64,000 bases of DNA from Melastoma dodecandrum (Eukaryota; Streptophyta; Magnoliopsida; Myrtales; Melastomataceae). Within the stretch, counting starts at the first letter, position 1, and each line of letters starts with the position of its first letter. The notes beneath the pieces were generated by a model. That model saw only the letters and a program-made list of their open reading frames with translations. It was not told the origin of the DNA and did not search any database. The stretch is taken from the NCBI GenBank assembly GCA_029817715.1, contig JARUPY010000473.1:2294001-2358000 (forward strand), in the 5' to 3' direction. A program made the position numbers and the translations under genes. Positions 11,350-22,575 of this stretch are shown in pieces.

Positions 11350-11735
11350 GTCACTGCAATACATAACCTTTTAGGTCTGTGCTTTGAAATCTAGTCACTT
11401 TTGCTACAGAACCTTACGGTCTGTGCTATGAAATTAGTCATATCTGATACAGAACTGGTCTGTAGAGGATTGACATCTTTGGTACAGAACATTACGGTCT
11501 GTACTTTGAAACCAAGTCATCTTGGGTACAGAACCTCTTAAGTCTGTGCTCTAGAGGGTTTGACACATTTGGTACAGAATCTTTTGATCTGTGCTATAGT
11601 GGGTTGACACATTTAGTACAGAACCTTCTGATCTGTGCTGTGCAACTTACTCTCTAGTACATAACCTTCTGGTCTGTGCTTTGCCACTCAGTCTTCTATG
11701 GTAAAGAACCTTCTGGTCTATGCTATAAAAGGTCT
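11350..11735. repeat. Nine-unit tandem array of a ~45-bp palindromic repeat
   Basis: The core wACAGAACCTTCTGGTCTGT recurs with starts near 11361, 11405, 11448, 11482, 11527, 11572, 11617, 11658 and 11701. Most intervals are 41-45 bp, with one of 34 bp. Each core can fold, with ACAGA-ACC pairing with GGT-CTGT around TTCT. The linkers (gacacatttgg and similar) are also partly conserved. No reading frame runs through it. The array is upstream of SNAP33. Confidence 0.75.
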
Positions 11736-12120
11736 ATTATAAATCATCTTCTATAATTGTTACGAAGTTAAGTTTGAGTGAATACCATCCAAATTCTGGG
11801 TGAAGAGTGGACGTAAGTTACTGAATCACTATAAAGAGTCTTGTGTGCATCAAATGTTTTATGCAATCACACGTTTTATCTTAAAAAAACTTGTCTCTAA
11901 GATTATGTTTTACATAAACTTTCTTACTCTGGCGTGACTAGTTAAAAAAGGTTAAAATTCCACTATTGAGATTTAACACAAAACCAAAGTCAACTCTAGC
12001 GGAATTCTGGGTGGGGGTTGGTGGGTTGGTTGTCCGCCGCTCCCCCGATTTTCATACTTGACGATCGTTCTGGAATCGTGGCTTCTCCTCCTCCTGATGC
12101 TGTTGCCGTATTTATTGCAG
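11736..12120 (+). promoter_or_regulatory. Upstream region of the SNAP33-type gene, with probable 5'-UTR intron end
   Basis: No gene lies here. The bases just before the start codon, tttattgcag at 12111-12120, look like a 3' splice site. A 5'-UTR intron ending one base before the ATG is therefore likely. I could not place its donor. Confidence 0.4.
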
Positions 12121-13725
12121 ATGTTGAATTATAAGAGATCTCCGTTGAGTACTGGGAAGGATAACGCGCCCGTCTCGAGCCGCTCGCCGGCTTCTTGGTC
12201 CAACCCTTTCGATTCGGACGACGAGAGGGACAGTAAGAAAAGGCCAGATTCCTCTGGCAGGAGTGATTCTTCTTCGCATCATAAGTCCACCCCGGCTCCA
12301 GCTCCTCAGAGTTTCAATGGCACCAATCCGTTTGATGATTTCGAGGACAAAGGAGCCTCGTCTTATTCTAGCCACAAGAAATCGGCCGCCTCTTCTGGTA
12401 GGAGCAAGTACAGGAATGGTTTCCGTGACTCGGGTGGATTGGAGAACCAATCCGTGCAAGAGTTGGAGGGTTATGCTGTTTACAAGGCCGAGGAGACTAC
12501 AGCCGCAGTAAATAGTTGTCTTAAAATAGCCGAGGATATCAGGGAGGACGCAACACAAACTTTGGTTGCCTTGCATCAGCAGGGTGAGCAAATCACGCGT
12601 ACCCATGCTTCTGCTGCTGATATCGACCACGAGCTTAGCCGGGTAACCTTATTTTGAGAGAGTAATTGTGCATATTAGTTGCCAGTGTTTGATGCATAGA
12701 TGCATTGTTGTTCAACATATCAGGAGAATTTATCCTTTTAGACATCTATAATATTGTGTCGTCTTGCAGTTTCTGACCTCAAACAATTGGCATGATTCAT
12801 TCCTGTGAGAATTTGGTCATGGAACTGGCCTTTTCTAAGGGAAATGCCTTTCCATTTGTTGTTGTCTCAGGGAGAGAAGCTTCTAGGAAATCTTGGAGGG
12901 ATGTTTTCGAGGACGTGGAAGCCTAAGAAGACCCGTCAGATTACTGGCCCAGAAATTTCTAGAGGTTGTTAATCTTTTTTCTTCTTTCTCCATTTCCCCT
13001 TTACTCTGAAAGAATTTAAGTGAAGCCATTATTCATGTTTCATGTTGCAGATGATGTCCAGAGGAAGGGTAACCATCTGGAGCAGAGGGAAAAGTTGGGT
13101 TTGAATTCGGCCCCTAAGCGTCTCTCTAATACCCGGACACCTCCTTCGGAGCCAGCTAATGCTTTGGAGAAAGTTGAGGTTGGTTGTGACATTCGTTGGA
13201 TACATGATGCAACTTTCCATTGTCATGCTCTGTTTGGACGTCTGTGATTCTGATCATTTTGAGAACAGGTTGAGAAGGCAAAGCAAGACGATGCGCTGTC
13301 TGATTTAAGTGACCTCCTGGGGGAGTTGAAGCATATGGCTGTTGATATGGGATCTGAGATTGAGAGGCACGATTTCTTTCTTTTTAACATTTCTCATATA
13401 CAAGATTACCCCATTCAGCTGTGTGGAAGTCTTTCCGTATAAGTTTACTTAGTTGTGACTTGTTTGTGCATCTGTATGTGCAAGTCTTTCCTTAGAAGTT
13501 TACTTTGTTGTGATTTGTTTGTGCCTCTCTATTTGCAAGTCTTTCCTTAAAAGTTTATTTAGTTGTGACTTGTAGTCTTTCCTTAAATGTTTACTCAGTT
13601 GTGACTTGTTTTTGTCCCTCTGCAGGCAGAACAAAGCTCTTGATCACTTCTATGATGATGCAGAAGAGCTTGATTATCGTGTTAAACAAGCTTCTCAACG
13701 CGGTCGTCGCTTGCTCGGAAAGTAA
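12121..13725 (+). CDS. SNAP33: SNAP25-family Qb+Qc SNARE, SNAP33-like
   Basis: This is a peripheral plasma-membrane t-SNARE that pairs with SYP1-type syntaxins and VAMP72 proteins to fuse secretory vesicles at the cell plate and during defence secretion. The five coding exons are 12121-12642, 12871-12964, 13051-13178, 13269-13366 and 13626-13725, in phase throughout and giving 313 aa, close to the usual ~300. Features in order: a Ser/Asp-rich N-terminus with NPF motifs (SNPFDSDDE, TNPFDDFED), a Qb SNARE helix (about 110-175; LEGYAVYKAEETT, QGEQITRTH), the linker GGMFSRTWKPKKTR, then a Qc helix (about 240-313; EKAKQDDALSDLSDLLGELK) ending QRGRRLLGK. ATG 12121 was chosen because it matches the family N-terminus. 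The last intron would be GC-AG. Confidence 0.93.
13433..13620 (+). repeat. Tandem repeat filling the last SNAP33 intron
   Basis: Four diverged copies of a ~35-57-bp unit (aagtctttccttaraagttt and then acttagttgtgacttgt) run up to the splice acceptor. The last copy ends gtccctctgcag, which is the acceptor itself; the earlier copies read gtgcatctgtatgtgcaag and similar. Confidence 0.7.
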
Positions 13726-13948
13726 CCCTGACGACCAATGATCTTCGTGTGTTTGGTTAGAGATTGACCTTGTTGTTCTTGTTGCCCGAGTATGGATCTA
13801 GTGTTGTTCTATGCATTTAATGCAAACTGTCCTATTTTCAAAGAATTTCATTGCTGGTTGATGCATTATTAAAAACCTTAATACAAGGTCGGCATATACA
13901 TAAATAATGCTTAGGACTTGTTTTTTAGAACTAAGCAAGAGAAAGAGG

Positions 13949-16589
13949 TTAAATGCAAGCAGGAGCATCAAAGTTCGGATAAACTACGAATGCAATAGAG
14001 TAAGGAGCAATAGATAGCGGCTTTCTGACATCAACTAGAGCAGGCTTCAGTGCCGGGATATTACCATTTTCAGTGATCTCCAACGGAATCCCGTTTAGGA
14101 GCACGGTTTGGCTTTGAAGAACACCATCCTTTGGGGTCAAATGATACTCTTCTCGGAATAATGGCTCATTTGCTGATCCCTCCCCAATGAAGGATACTGC
14201 CCTCTTCAGGGCCCGAACAACAACATTCGCCCTCTTGGGAGGATGTTCGCGTTGCAGTTTAAGGCTTATGCCGTTTCTGGTGTTCACTTTGAAAGTAGTC
14301 TGGTTGCTCAGATTGATTAGTAGCAAAGTTATCCCTTCCTGTGACATGCATTTCATCAAGTTAGAATGAGTAAATTGTTTAAGAAATCTCAATTTTGATT
14401 GACTCGGCATATTTCGAGCAGCATATGGGAGATGGTGAATGCTGGTCTAAAACAGTTCACACCTCATTTCATTGATCGAGCTTGCTAACAGATCTGCATT
14501 TATCAGAGGACGAAATAGAAAATATGCAGAATGATGACTTACTCTCCCTTTAGTGCAATGTGCATAGTAGCGTAAATATGCAGAAGCATCTCCATCAAAA
14601 AGCAGTACTCCTTTACCCATAAGTCGATGCCAAAGCAGAGCACTGTTCAGAATCCAGGGGAGTAAACCACTAGTGAAACAGCAACAAATGCAGGCAACTT
14701 TGAAGCTGCACCCTAATGAATAAGATGTTTTGAAGTTCACATGCCTGTAGTAATCGGGATTTGGTACAAATGTGGTTTTGTCAAGGGGTCCGTAAAAACC
14801 ACCTACCAGGCTCTGACGACAATACACCTTGGTATTGTATTTTGATGCCATTCCGAGCTGATCTAAATACCTGAAACCCATTTTAACAGAATGAGAGTCA
14901 TAGATGCCAATGGACAAATCCAAATCACAGATTATGACTAACAAGAAATGAAATTACCAAAAGCTATTAACAAAGGTGTCTGAAACATGTGGGCCACCAC
15001 TGTTGTAAGCTCCGCCGGACTCACTGACCCATGCAGCCGCCCAACGGCCATTATTGTAAATGGTAGCATCCAGGTTGCTAAAAGTGCTGGATATCCCACT
15101 TAAGTAATAAGGATCCAATATATGACTAATGAGTTTTGGATCCGAACCTGAAATGCAAGAACAATGATCATCAATAATTCTCATACATCCACCAGAAGTC
15201 CCAATTAGAAGTTGATTGTGTATATATTAGCTTCTGTACTGTGACAAGACATGGATGATTCCAATGCACCTGAGCCTAAATTATAAATGTGCTGCGTCAC
15301 CGCATCGAGGACTCCCGGGCCTGAAATCCGGAGGAGGTCTGCAAACCATTTTTGGTCAAAGAATCCCCCTGGAGCAACCGCGGAAGCTTTCTTGTGATTA
15401 TCTTTGTACAATTCCTTGATGATTGCTTTGAGATCGACTACATCATGCGCATACTGATCAGCTCTCACACTCGCGCCGATTCCCTTTCCACTGAGCTCAT
15501 TACCTATGAGATTTAAACGGAAGGCGAGGAATTCAGCACAGAAATGAAGGAAACGGTTCGTGTACAACAGACCAAGGAGCATACCTAATTCCCATGAATC
15601 TACTGGGTACCCCTTTTCAGCTGTATATTTCATGAAGTTGCGTGCATCAGTGGAGTCCCATTTTCCTCCCCAGACACCTGGCTTGACTTGGTGCCGTCCG
15701 ATGAGTGCATTCAAGCCAAAAGTCACAATGGCCCTGTATCATTGCAAAATAATGCTCACTCTGTGCAATGGACATCTCGCAGTGAGGCATCAATGCATTC
15801 TTACATGAAATAGTTCAGGGTAAAATATGATAGCAGGTTGATCAAAAGTCGACGGGATATATGCACAATAAAGCATGAATTGAGATGGAACATAAGAAAT
15901 GTAGAATCTATGAAATTCCATTGAGATCAAGGACTCTCCCTCACCCAGTGCGGATGAAGAAGCGATTTAGCTCATCCCATCTGTCCATATGCAAGCATCC
16001 CCCAGAAAACCCAAACATGGCATACTTATCTACTCTGAACTGTCTGCAGTGAGAGCTTAAGTTTCCGACATCATATATAACCTGATCTTGCAAGGAACCT
16101 CCAACTCTAATTCTCAAGCTCTTGAAAGCTACAAAACGACCAAGAATTTTGAAATGGTTCTTCTGTCGGATAACCAACCAGAACGCATGAAATGCCAATC
16201 ACCTAAAACTGGGGCATTAAATCAGGGAAAGCAGTTAATGATGGACAAACCTTGGACTGCCCTTTGCAGAAGAGGCTGAGAAAGATTCTGATGATAACAA
16301 AGTGGCATTACTCAGATGGTTGCTAAAAATTCGATTATAATAGGGAACGGGAGAGACGTCCAATATATCATCTCACCAGATTAATCACAGATGCCAGGCC
16401 CCAGGGACACAAGCCGTAGTTGCACTTTTCAGGAGGCCACCAATCAATAGTTGCACAGATGAAATCATCATCGGTGCTTGCAATTGTCTCTGTACCATCT
16501 ATAACAAGCGTGGGCGATGCAATCTCCTGTGCCAAAAACCAAGGAAGAGAAGCCAGCAGGATGAACAGGGAAAAATGGAGCAGTCCCAT
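13949..16589 (-). CDS. Heparanase-like protein (glycoside hydrolase family 79)
   Basis: A secreted endo-beta-glucuronidase-type enzyme, acting on glucuronic acid of arabinogalactan proteins or on glucuronides in the wall or vacuole. Nine exons (minus): 16589-16377, 16287-16251, 16128-15945, 15733-15585, 15503-15270, 15147-14958, 14870-14745, 14642-14543 and 14338-13949, giving 540 aa, the normal family length. Residues 1-20 form a signal peptide (MGLLHFSLFILLASLPWFLA). CATIDWWPPEKCNYGLCPWG and GGSLQDQVIYD are family signatures. Likely catalytic acid is Glu ~197 in GNELSG; likely nucleophile is Glu ~315 in WVSESGGAYNSG. The C-terminal beta domain ends ALKPALVDVRKPLSIAPYSI. The intron at 14643-14744 is GC-AG. 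It is tail-to-tail with SNAP33, with 223 bp between stops. Which plant paralogue (1, 2 or 3) cannot be decided. Confidence 0.93.
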
Positions 16590-19013
16590 TGATTTGGAAA
16601 CTCGAGGCCTCCTCCAGAACTAGCTATCCCAAATTGGTGACTTCCTGTGAAATCTGACAACACTAATCACAGTCAGCCACCGCCCAGAGGATCACAAACA
16701 CGTTTGGATCTTCCCTCTTGAGAAATCACTAGCAATTTACTCAACCCAAACACAGTTACCTCAGAGGAGTTCACCAATAAAACCATGAGTTGGGGCATCC
16801 CCCATTTATTTTGGAGTGGAAGCGAATCAAATGAACTAACAACTCGTGTAAAAATATCCACCGACGGAACAAGTGGCGATCAGTCCTTTCTAGGCTTCAG
16901 ACATCCACCCCATGACCCGTCACCCACCACTTTGATGGAGACCCGCCATCCGATTCGACCCCCACAAGCAAAAGAAAACTAACCACAAACCCTGTTCACA
17001 GGAGGCCCCAGTTGAAAACATCGCCGGGAATTCCGGAAACAAGGAAGGAACAATGCAAAAAAAGTCCCCCTGTCGGGGTTTGATTCTTCTCCCAGACAGG
17101 GGGGAGGACAGAGAGTTGCCTTGTGAAGCGGGGTTACCCCGAAGCTTCGAGTGGTTCAATCCCAGGGAAGGAGACGAGAACAAGGCATCAGCTGCTCCCG
17201 GATGACGTCAGCAGTTCGCGTCGTCTCCGTCTGCAGCGGGGGGAAAGGACACTGCATTTGCATGCCTCGGAAAACTCACCCACCCTTGTCCTAACTGAAT
17301 TTTCCTCAGGAAGTCCTACATTCCCCTTTTTTTTTCCTTATATACATATACATATATATATTATTTGTTTGTCAGATGTTTTCTTTTTAGTTACCATGCA
17401 GCCGAATTTATATATAATATAAAAAGAGAAATTGGGCCTCTTCATTTGGGCTCAAGTCAACCCAATGGACAACCCCCACGTGTCTACCAATGGAGTGGGC
17501 TACGTGTCCAGTTGCAGATGGGAAATATATATCCAGTTCCCCTCATCCAAATCTTCATCGATGTACGTCCGTCAGGGATCATGTCGTGGATTTTCGAGAT
17601 GGGAAAACAAACTCTTTATGTTTCAAACTAAAGTCAGTAGGGATTTAACAACACTTCCCCTGACACTTACAATGGCTTAGCAGAAGGGACCCGAGTCCCA
17701 TGGAAGTGTAGGAGGTTTGGTATGCAAAAAAACACACTCAATGCCCAGCATTTGCTTCCGGACAAACCACAGATTTCCTCTGTTCTCAGAAACCTTGGAC
17801 ACAAATGGCATTTCTGACAAAATGTGTACTGTCCATCTCTTTCAAGTGCTGGATGGACCACGCCCATCTTATCTTACTCCACTCATTTTGATTTCTTTTC
17901 TTTTTTCTTTTTAAGTTCAGTCACAACAAATAACGGGAAGCAGAGATAGATTGAATAAGATGGAGAAGGAGAAGGAGAAGTAGAAGTTCTTCCAGCAAGA
18001 GATTCTGGGAGTTGTGCCTGACTGGAATCGCCTCATGGGTCTCCTCCAATCAGGACGTGAACAACCACAACAACCCCACATGCAATTTCACTTCCCCCAG
18101 ATGTAATAACATGACAATTTTCTTCTTTTCTTCCCCAACAGTTCGGATTTGTCCCATGACGTCTTTTTTTCTTGTCTTTTGGAATTTTTGGCCTGTTGCC
18201 GATCAACCGGTTGCTATTATGCATGGGGAAGGTGCGAACCGCGACCCTGCCGCTCCAACAATGGCTTTTCCTTCCTCCAAGCCGAGATGGGGTAGCTGCG
18301 AGACTCTTGAGTCAATCGTCCGCCAAGCCGCTTACTGCGGCATTCCCCGGGTTAGGCCTGAGGATTCCTGGGCTTATATCAGGGACTGCATTGGAGCACG
18401 TGCCAGAATCCAACTCACTCTAGTCTTGATTTGATTGCTGTTGAAATCGACAGGTGTTTCTGATTCTTTGTTGCCTCAATTGAGTGAGGCCTCAATGTGT
18501 GTTGGTGATATGTGTTTGAACTATCTATGTTCGCCGGAACTCGCTTCCTGAAGCCGAAGTAGCTGAGTAGGGATTAGTGTTTCATTGTATCGGATTCACG
18601 GATGGATCATGTTTCGATTCCTTTCTTCTAGATTGCTGTGTTTGCAATAACATGTTAAGGCATACTAATTTCTGAGAAATTTGTCCAGTGGAGTTTACGG
18701 TTGGTTGGTTTTGGCAGTACCAATTAGAAATATAATAAATAATTGCATCCGGCACGTCATAATCGCAGAAGAGCATGGAATATCAATGTAAGTGCCGGAG
18801 TTGTCAACCATCTTCAATATGAGCAGACCATGAAGTTTTTCCATAAATGATGCATGAAATTTTCTTTGCAGGTATTCTATACAAAGAACAAATGAAAAAT
18901 ATGATTGCAGAACTCTTTGCATTTGTTGAAGAGTTCTTTGTGCAGTTCACAATTGACCTTGCAATACCTTTTATCAACCCGGCAACTTATTCAGGCCGTC
19001 ATTGATTGAATCT
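16590..19013. other. Upstream region of the heparanase-like gene and long spacer, no supported gene
   Basis: 16590-17300 is probably the promoter and leader of the minus-strand gene. 17330-17430 is AT-rich with repeated tatatacata. An open frame at 18012-18434 (+) has no recognised domain; its best codons lie from about 18270. 18470-19013 has no coding features. G-box-like cacgtg occurs at 17479 and near 18400. Confidence 0.4.
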
Positions 19014-20084
19014 TCATCTGCATTCCAATTGAAGTTTCTTCGGGATCTCGGTTTTGTGATGTCTGCTGCATTTGCGATCATTGCCAATTTCAATCTGGCA
19101 GTGGTGCCCATCCTCATTGCAGTCGATGGTTGGGGGATTCATCTCCTTGCAGCTTCGGTAGAAGATGCAGCCCGCAATGGTGTCGAGAACTATCAACATT
19201 GAATACAAGAAGGCTATGAGAAGCGACTCCATGGCTACAGGAAATCTCCGCAGACTTCTCATCTGGTGATACCGAACCACCCGAAAATGAAACAGAGCCT
19301 CCGTAGCGGCCAGAGCCAGATTGACCGGCACAGCCAGTGACAGAGCAGTCGATGTTGAACCACTGATCATGACACAAGCCTTGAGGATTGCGACGGATCC
19401 ACCAATCTTCTCTGAGCCAGACAAAACAAGAGCCAAATTGCAAACCACCAGAGCATGTGCAAGGATGATGGAATAGAGAACAGCAGACAAAAGCATGGTA
19501 AAATCATGCGGAGCATTGTTATTGCTGGCGTAGACTGCCTCCAGACAGTTGAAAGCGACGAACAGGAGCGACAAGGCAGTGGCATTCGCTGAGAGGATGA
19601 TCAGGGAGTTGCAGATATAAGTCGCCAGGATTGACTTGTACGTCACGATGAAAGAGGAGAACAAAACGGGGTGGACCGGCTTGGCACTATCGTGGTTCAC
19701 GGAAGCAACGACGCACGACTTGCCAAAGAGCAGGAAAGTGAGAGAGAATGGTAGCGCAATGAATGAGGAAGATATCGTCTGTGAGATCTTGAGGTTGAGG
19801 ATGTTGAAGAACTCTGACGAGGCAGGGAACCCCGCAGCATCAAAAAGGGTCCGCAGGCGGTAATAAATGGTAGGGAGCAGCGACGGCGGGGACGAGAATA
19901 TGAACGACTGAGAGAGGAGGACGGAGACGGCGAAGGGAAGCACAAGCAAAGCGCAGGTGGAGGTGAAGTGGTGGTAATCCTGCAGGAATATGTGGACGGA
20001 TCTCCTGAGGATCTTCCCGGTTCTCTGCATGGGGAAAGTAAAGGCCATCGTCGTTGTCGTTGCTGATGTTGCTGCATCTGCCAT
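19014..20084 (-). CDS. Multi-pass membrane protein, plant-specific, function unknown
   Basis: Single exon of 356 aa beginning at ATG 20084. After a Thr/Ala-rich start (residues 1-15) there is a basic stretch (TGKILRRSVHIFLQDYHHF) and then about six long hydrophobic segments: ALLVLPFAVSVLLSQSF, FIALPFSLTFLLFG, ILATYICNSLIILSA, MLLSAVLYSIILAHALVV, ALSLAVPVNLALAATEAL and LLIAFLYSMLIVLDTIAG. The C-terminal tail is hydrophilic (EDGHHCQIEIGNDRKC). The arrangement resembles uncharacterised plant integral membrane proteins; I know of no assigned function. No conserved catalytic motif is visible. The long intact frame and consistent hydropathy make it a real gene. Confidence 0.75.
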   Translation of the reverse strand: MADAATSATTTTMAFTFPMQRTGKILRRSVHIFLQDYHHFTSTCALLVLPFAVSVLLSQSFIFSSPPSLLPTIYYRLRTLFDAAGFPASSEFFNILNLKISQTISSSFIALPFSLTFLLFGKSCVVASVNHDSAKPVHPVLFSSFIVTYKSILATYICNSLIILSANATALSLLFVAFNCLEAVYASNNNAPHDFTMLLSAVLYSIILAHALVVCNLALVLSGSEKIGGSVAILKACVMISGSTSTALSLAVPVNLALAATEALFHFRVVRYHQMRSLRRFPVAMESLLIAFLYSMLIVLDTIAGCIFYRSCKEMNPPTIDCNEDGHHCQIEIGNDRKCSRHHKTEIPKKLQLECR

Positions 20085-20688
20085 GGAGGCAGCCTTTGTT
20101 TCCTCTCCCTCAGTTCTCGATGATGCCTGCGTTGCTTATGAATCACTCCAACCAAAAGAAAGAGTGCCTACTGGTAGAGGAGAGGAATGGATAGGCCAAT
20201 CAATCAAGAGGCGTAGGGTTAGGCTTGTCTTTTAGGACATCCTCGTTGTTGCTGTGTTTTTTTTTTTTTTTTTGGCTTGGACTCTTGTTTGTGTTGGCCC
20301 TTTCCTTCATTGTTGATCTCCTATTTCTTAGGGAATGGGGCTAATAATGCTAATGATCATTCCGGGGCTTCTTTGCCTTGTAATCCACTCTCCCTCTCCC
20401 CACTGGACCTTCCTTCGAATGCAAGAGATGACAATTGAGGTGGTGGGTGGGTGTATTATTACATCGCACTCAATTGAGGTATTTCCTCGCAATTAGTGTC
20501 CATCCCGATTGGTGGTCGCTGCACATCGATCAAAATGAATGATCAGAACAAGAAGATGATTCGTCCTTTGCGCTAAATAATTGCATGCATCCCCCTTCCT
20601 TTTAATTATGACAAATCCCAATTCTGTTAAAATTATGGTACCCGGTGAAAATGCGCCTGAGAAGAAGGATATTGATTAAAAAAATGCG
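20085..20688. other. Spacer upstream of the membrane protein gene
   Basis: A T17-type run near 20257 and AT-rich sequence are present. No gene was recognised. It probably holds the promoter of the minus-strand membrane protein gene. Confidence 0.4.
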
Positions 20689-20762
20689 TGGCCCATGCAG
20701 GGGTCGAACCTGCGACCTTGGCGTTATTAGCACCACGCTCTAACCAACTGAGCTAATAGGCC
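20689..20762 (-). tRNA. tRNA-Ile (anticodon AAU)
   Basis: The 74-nt cloverleaf reads on the minus strand from GGCCTATTAGCTCAG to GGTTCGACCCCTGCATGGGC. The acceptor stem GGCCTAT pairs with ATGGGCC, with one G-T pair. The D-loop is AGCTCAGTTGGTTAGAGC. The anticodon loop CTAATAA is centred on AAT, and the T arm holds GGTTCGACCCC. The discriminator base is A at 20689. There is no intron and the 3' CCA is not encoded, as usual in nuclear genes. A run of A's at 20678-20685 (T's on the minus strand) just downstream is the expected Pol III terminator. Confidence 0.95.
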
Positions 20763-21510
20763 GACCTGCTTTTCTCGAATTGCGTAAAGTTAAATTAAAA
20801 AAAATCGGTCCTTATCCATTTAACTTCCATTCGCATGATGCAGAACAACATAAAACGGGACGACCCCGCGCATCCCTGGGAGGAACCTATCTGAAAGTCG
20901 AGGGGAGAAGAGGAGATCAGGACTTTGCGATGGCATTGCGAGAAGCCGTCTTCGCCAGAACATCGTTGAACTATCATAGCTTCATCCCAGCTACAATCTT
21001 GGACGCCTGCCTGTGTTCCACCCTGCTAATTGAACTTTTATGCTCCCTATATACATCTTACATTCCAATGACGAAGAATCTTCTTCCTTGTTTTATCGCA
21101 GCCGACACCAGTAGTCTCAGCCCATGGACTGAGCAGGAGATGCCAACAGGCAAGCAGCACATGTTCTTCCTGTTCCGGGCTCGTAATTGTAGGAATATTG
21201 CTGCTTACTGTGAGCAAATGAATCAAATGACGCAACAGAAGGAAAGGAAATTGAGCGATGGCTGCAAAAAGGAAGATGAGGAAGACGGACAAGAAGAGTG
21301 AGAAGTTGGATCACGAGCCCGAGGCCCATAATTACCCATTTATTCTTATAAGCCCATAAATGTAAAGAAGGGGTAGAATAATAATTACACTTGGGGGTTT
21401 GTTAATGGGAAAAGGTTTTACAGTGAGGGTGACGGGTTAGAATAATAATTACATTTTTTTCATCGGGTCCGGACGAGGATGAAAGCAGGAGGTGAGGTTG
21501 GCCCCCGGTT
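20763..21510. other. Spacer between tRNA-Ile and a Copia remnant
   Basis: An open frame at 20780-21301 has no recognisable domain and is probably chance. At 21367-21385 and 21437-21455 the phrase gggtagaataataattaca recurs, once in slightly changed form (gggttagaataataattaca). That may be the remains of the LTR 5' of the Copia fragment. Confidence 0.35.
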
Positions 21511-21513
21511 TCA

Positions 21514-22515
21514 TGGTATCAGAGCGCAGGTTTGCATATGGAAGCAAGGAGGTTAGACATGGCGGTAGTGGAGAACCCTCAATCTCCATTCTACATTCAT
21601 TCTGCAGAAAGTCAGGTAACGTCTATTGTGACACATGAATTAGAAGATGAAAATTACAGTTCGTGAAGAGCATCCTTCGAGCTTGCTTTATCCAGGGAGC
21701 ATTCTGAAACAGGGTTTGAAAGATTTATTATACTCGGCTTGGAGGAGATGTAACAACGTAGTGAAAGCTTGGATAAAGATGTCAGTATCTGTGCCCATTG
21801 CTTCCACAATCTTCTACCTAGAGTCAGCCCAGGACATCTGGAATGAGTTGAAAGAGAGGTATGCCGAACCCGATGATTCTAAGATATGCCAATTGTTGTT
21901 AAGGTATTTCAGTCTGGAACAGGGGTTGAAGTCTATTTCAGCGTATTACAATGAGATGCTTTCGATTTTGTGAGAGCTGAGGGTTTGTAGACCGTTACCT
22001 TGCTGTGAATGTGGTAAATGCGAATGCCAGTGAGCAAAAACTTTCTCGGAGCAAGAACAGAAGGACATGGTTTTTCAGTTTATTAATGGAGTTAATGTTG
22101 AGTATGCAGCTTCACGTTCCCAGATGCTTATGAGAAAGCCTTCCCCAACACTAGGTGAAGCGTTTAATTCAGTGCAACGGGAAGAAATGCAAAGGGGACA
22201 GAAATATGCAGGAAGTGTGGTTGGAGATGCACCACTTATGGTAGCCTCTGTACAGACAGACTTGAAATTAAAGTCCGCAGTGCAGGAGGAAAATCATTCT
22301 GTGGCTTTGGTGGCTGACAGAAAGCAAGGAAGAGGAGATTGGATATGTGAGCATTGTGGAAAAAAGGGGCATCTTAAAGGAGAGGTATTTTTACTTGGTA
22401 GGATTTCCTCCTAACAAAAGGTTTGGGAGAGGAAGAGGATTATATCAAGGAAGAGGACAACATTATCATTCTCATCATGCACTGCAAGAGCTTAACAGTT
22501 CTATACAGAGTGAGT
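21514..22515 (+). pseudogene. Copia-type retrotransposon gag remnant
   Basis: tggtatcagagc (about 21515) is the initiator-Met tRNA primer binding site used by Copia elements. The frames that follow match the Copia gag (UBN2 type): VVKAWIKMSVSVPIASTIFY, ESAQDIWNELKERYAEPDD and LEQGLKSISAYYNEM. After a stop near 21973 come FQFINGVNVEYAASRSQML and a zinc knuckle WICEHCGKKGHLKG near 22345. There is no pol. The element is truncated and has at least two frame breaks. Confidence 0.75.
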
Positions 22516-22575
22516 AAAACCAGTTATTAAGCTTAGCTTTGCGTTTATTCATCCGGGCTTGGCTTGATTATACAA

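Noticed and set aside
11350..11735. CRISPR-like spacing of short palindromic repeats
   Set aside because: Repeat units are degenerate, linkers are also similar to each other, there are no cas genes, and the context is a plant genome.
18012..18434. 140-residue open frame upstream of the membrane protein gene
   Set aside because: No recognisable domain, no splice-linked extension, and no clear family resemblance.
20780..21301. 173-residue frame after tRNA-Ile
   Set aside because: No recognised domain, no family pattern, acidic/basic tail by composition.
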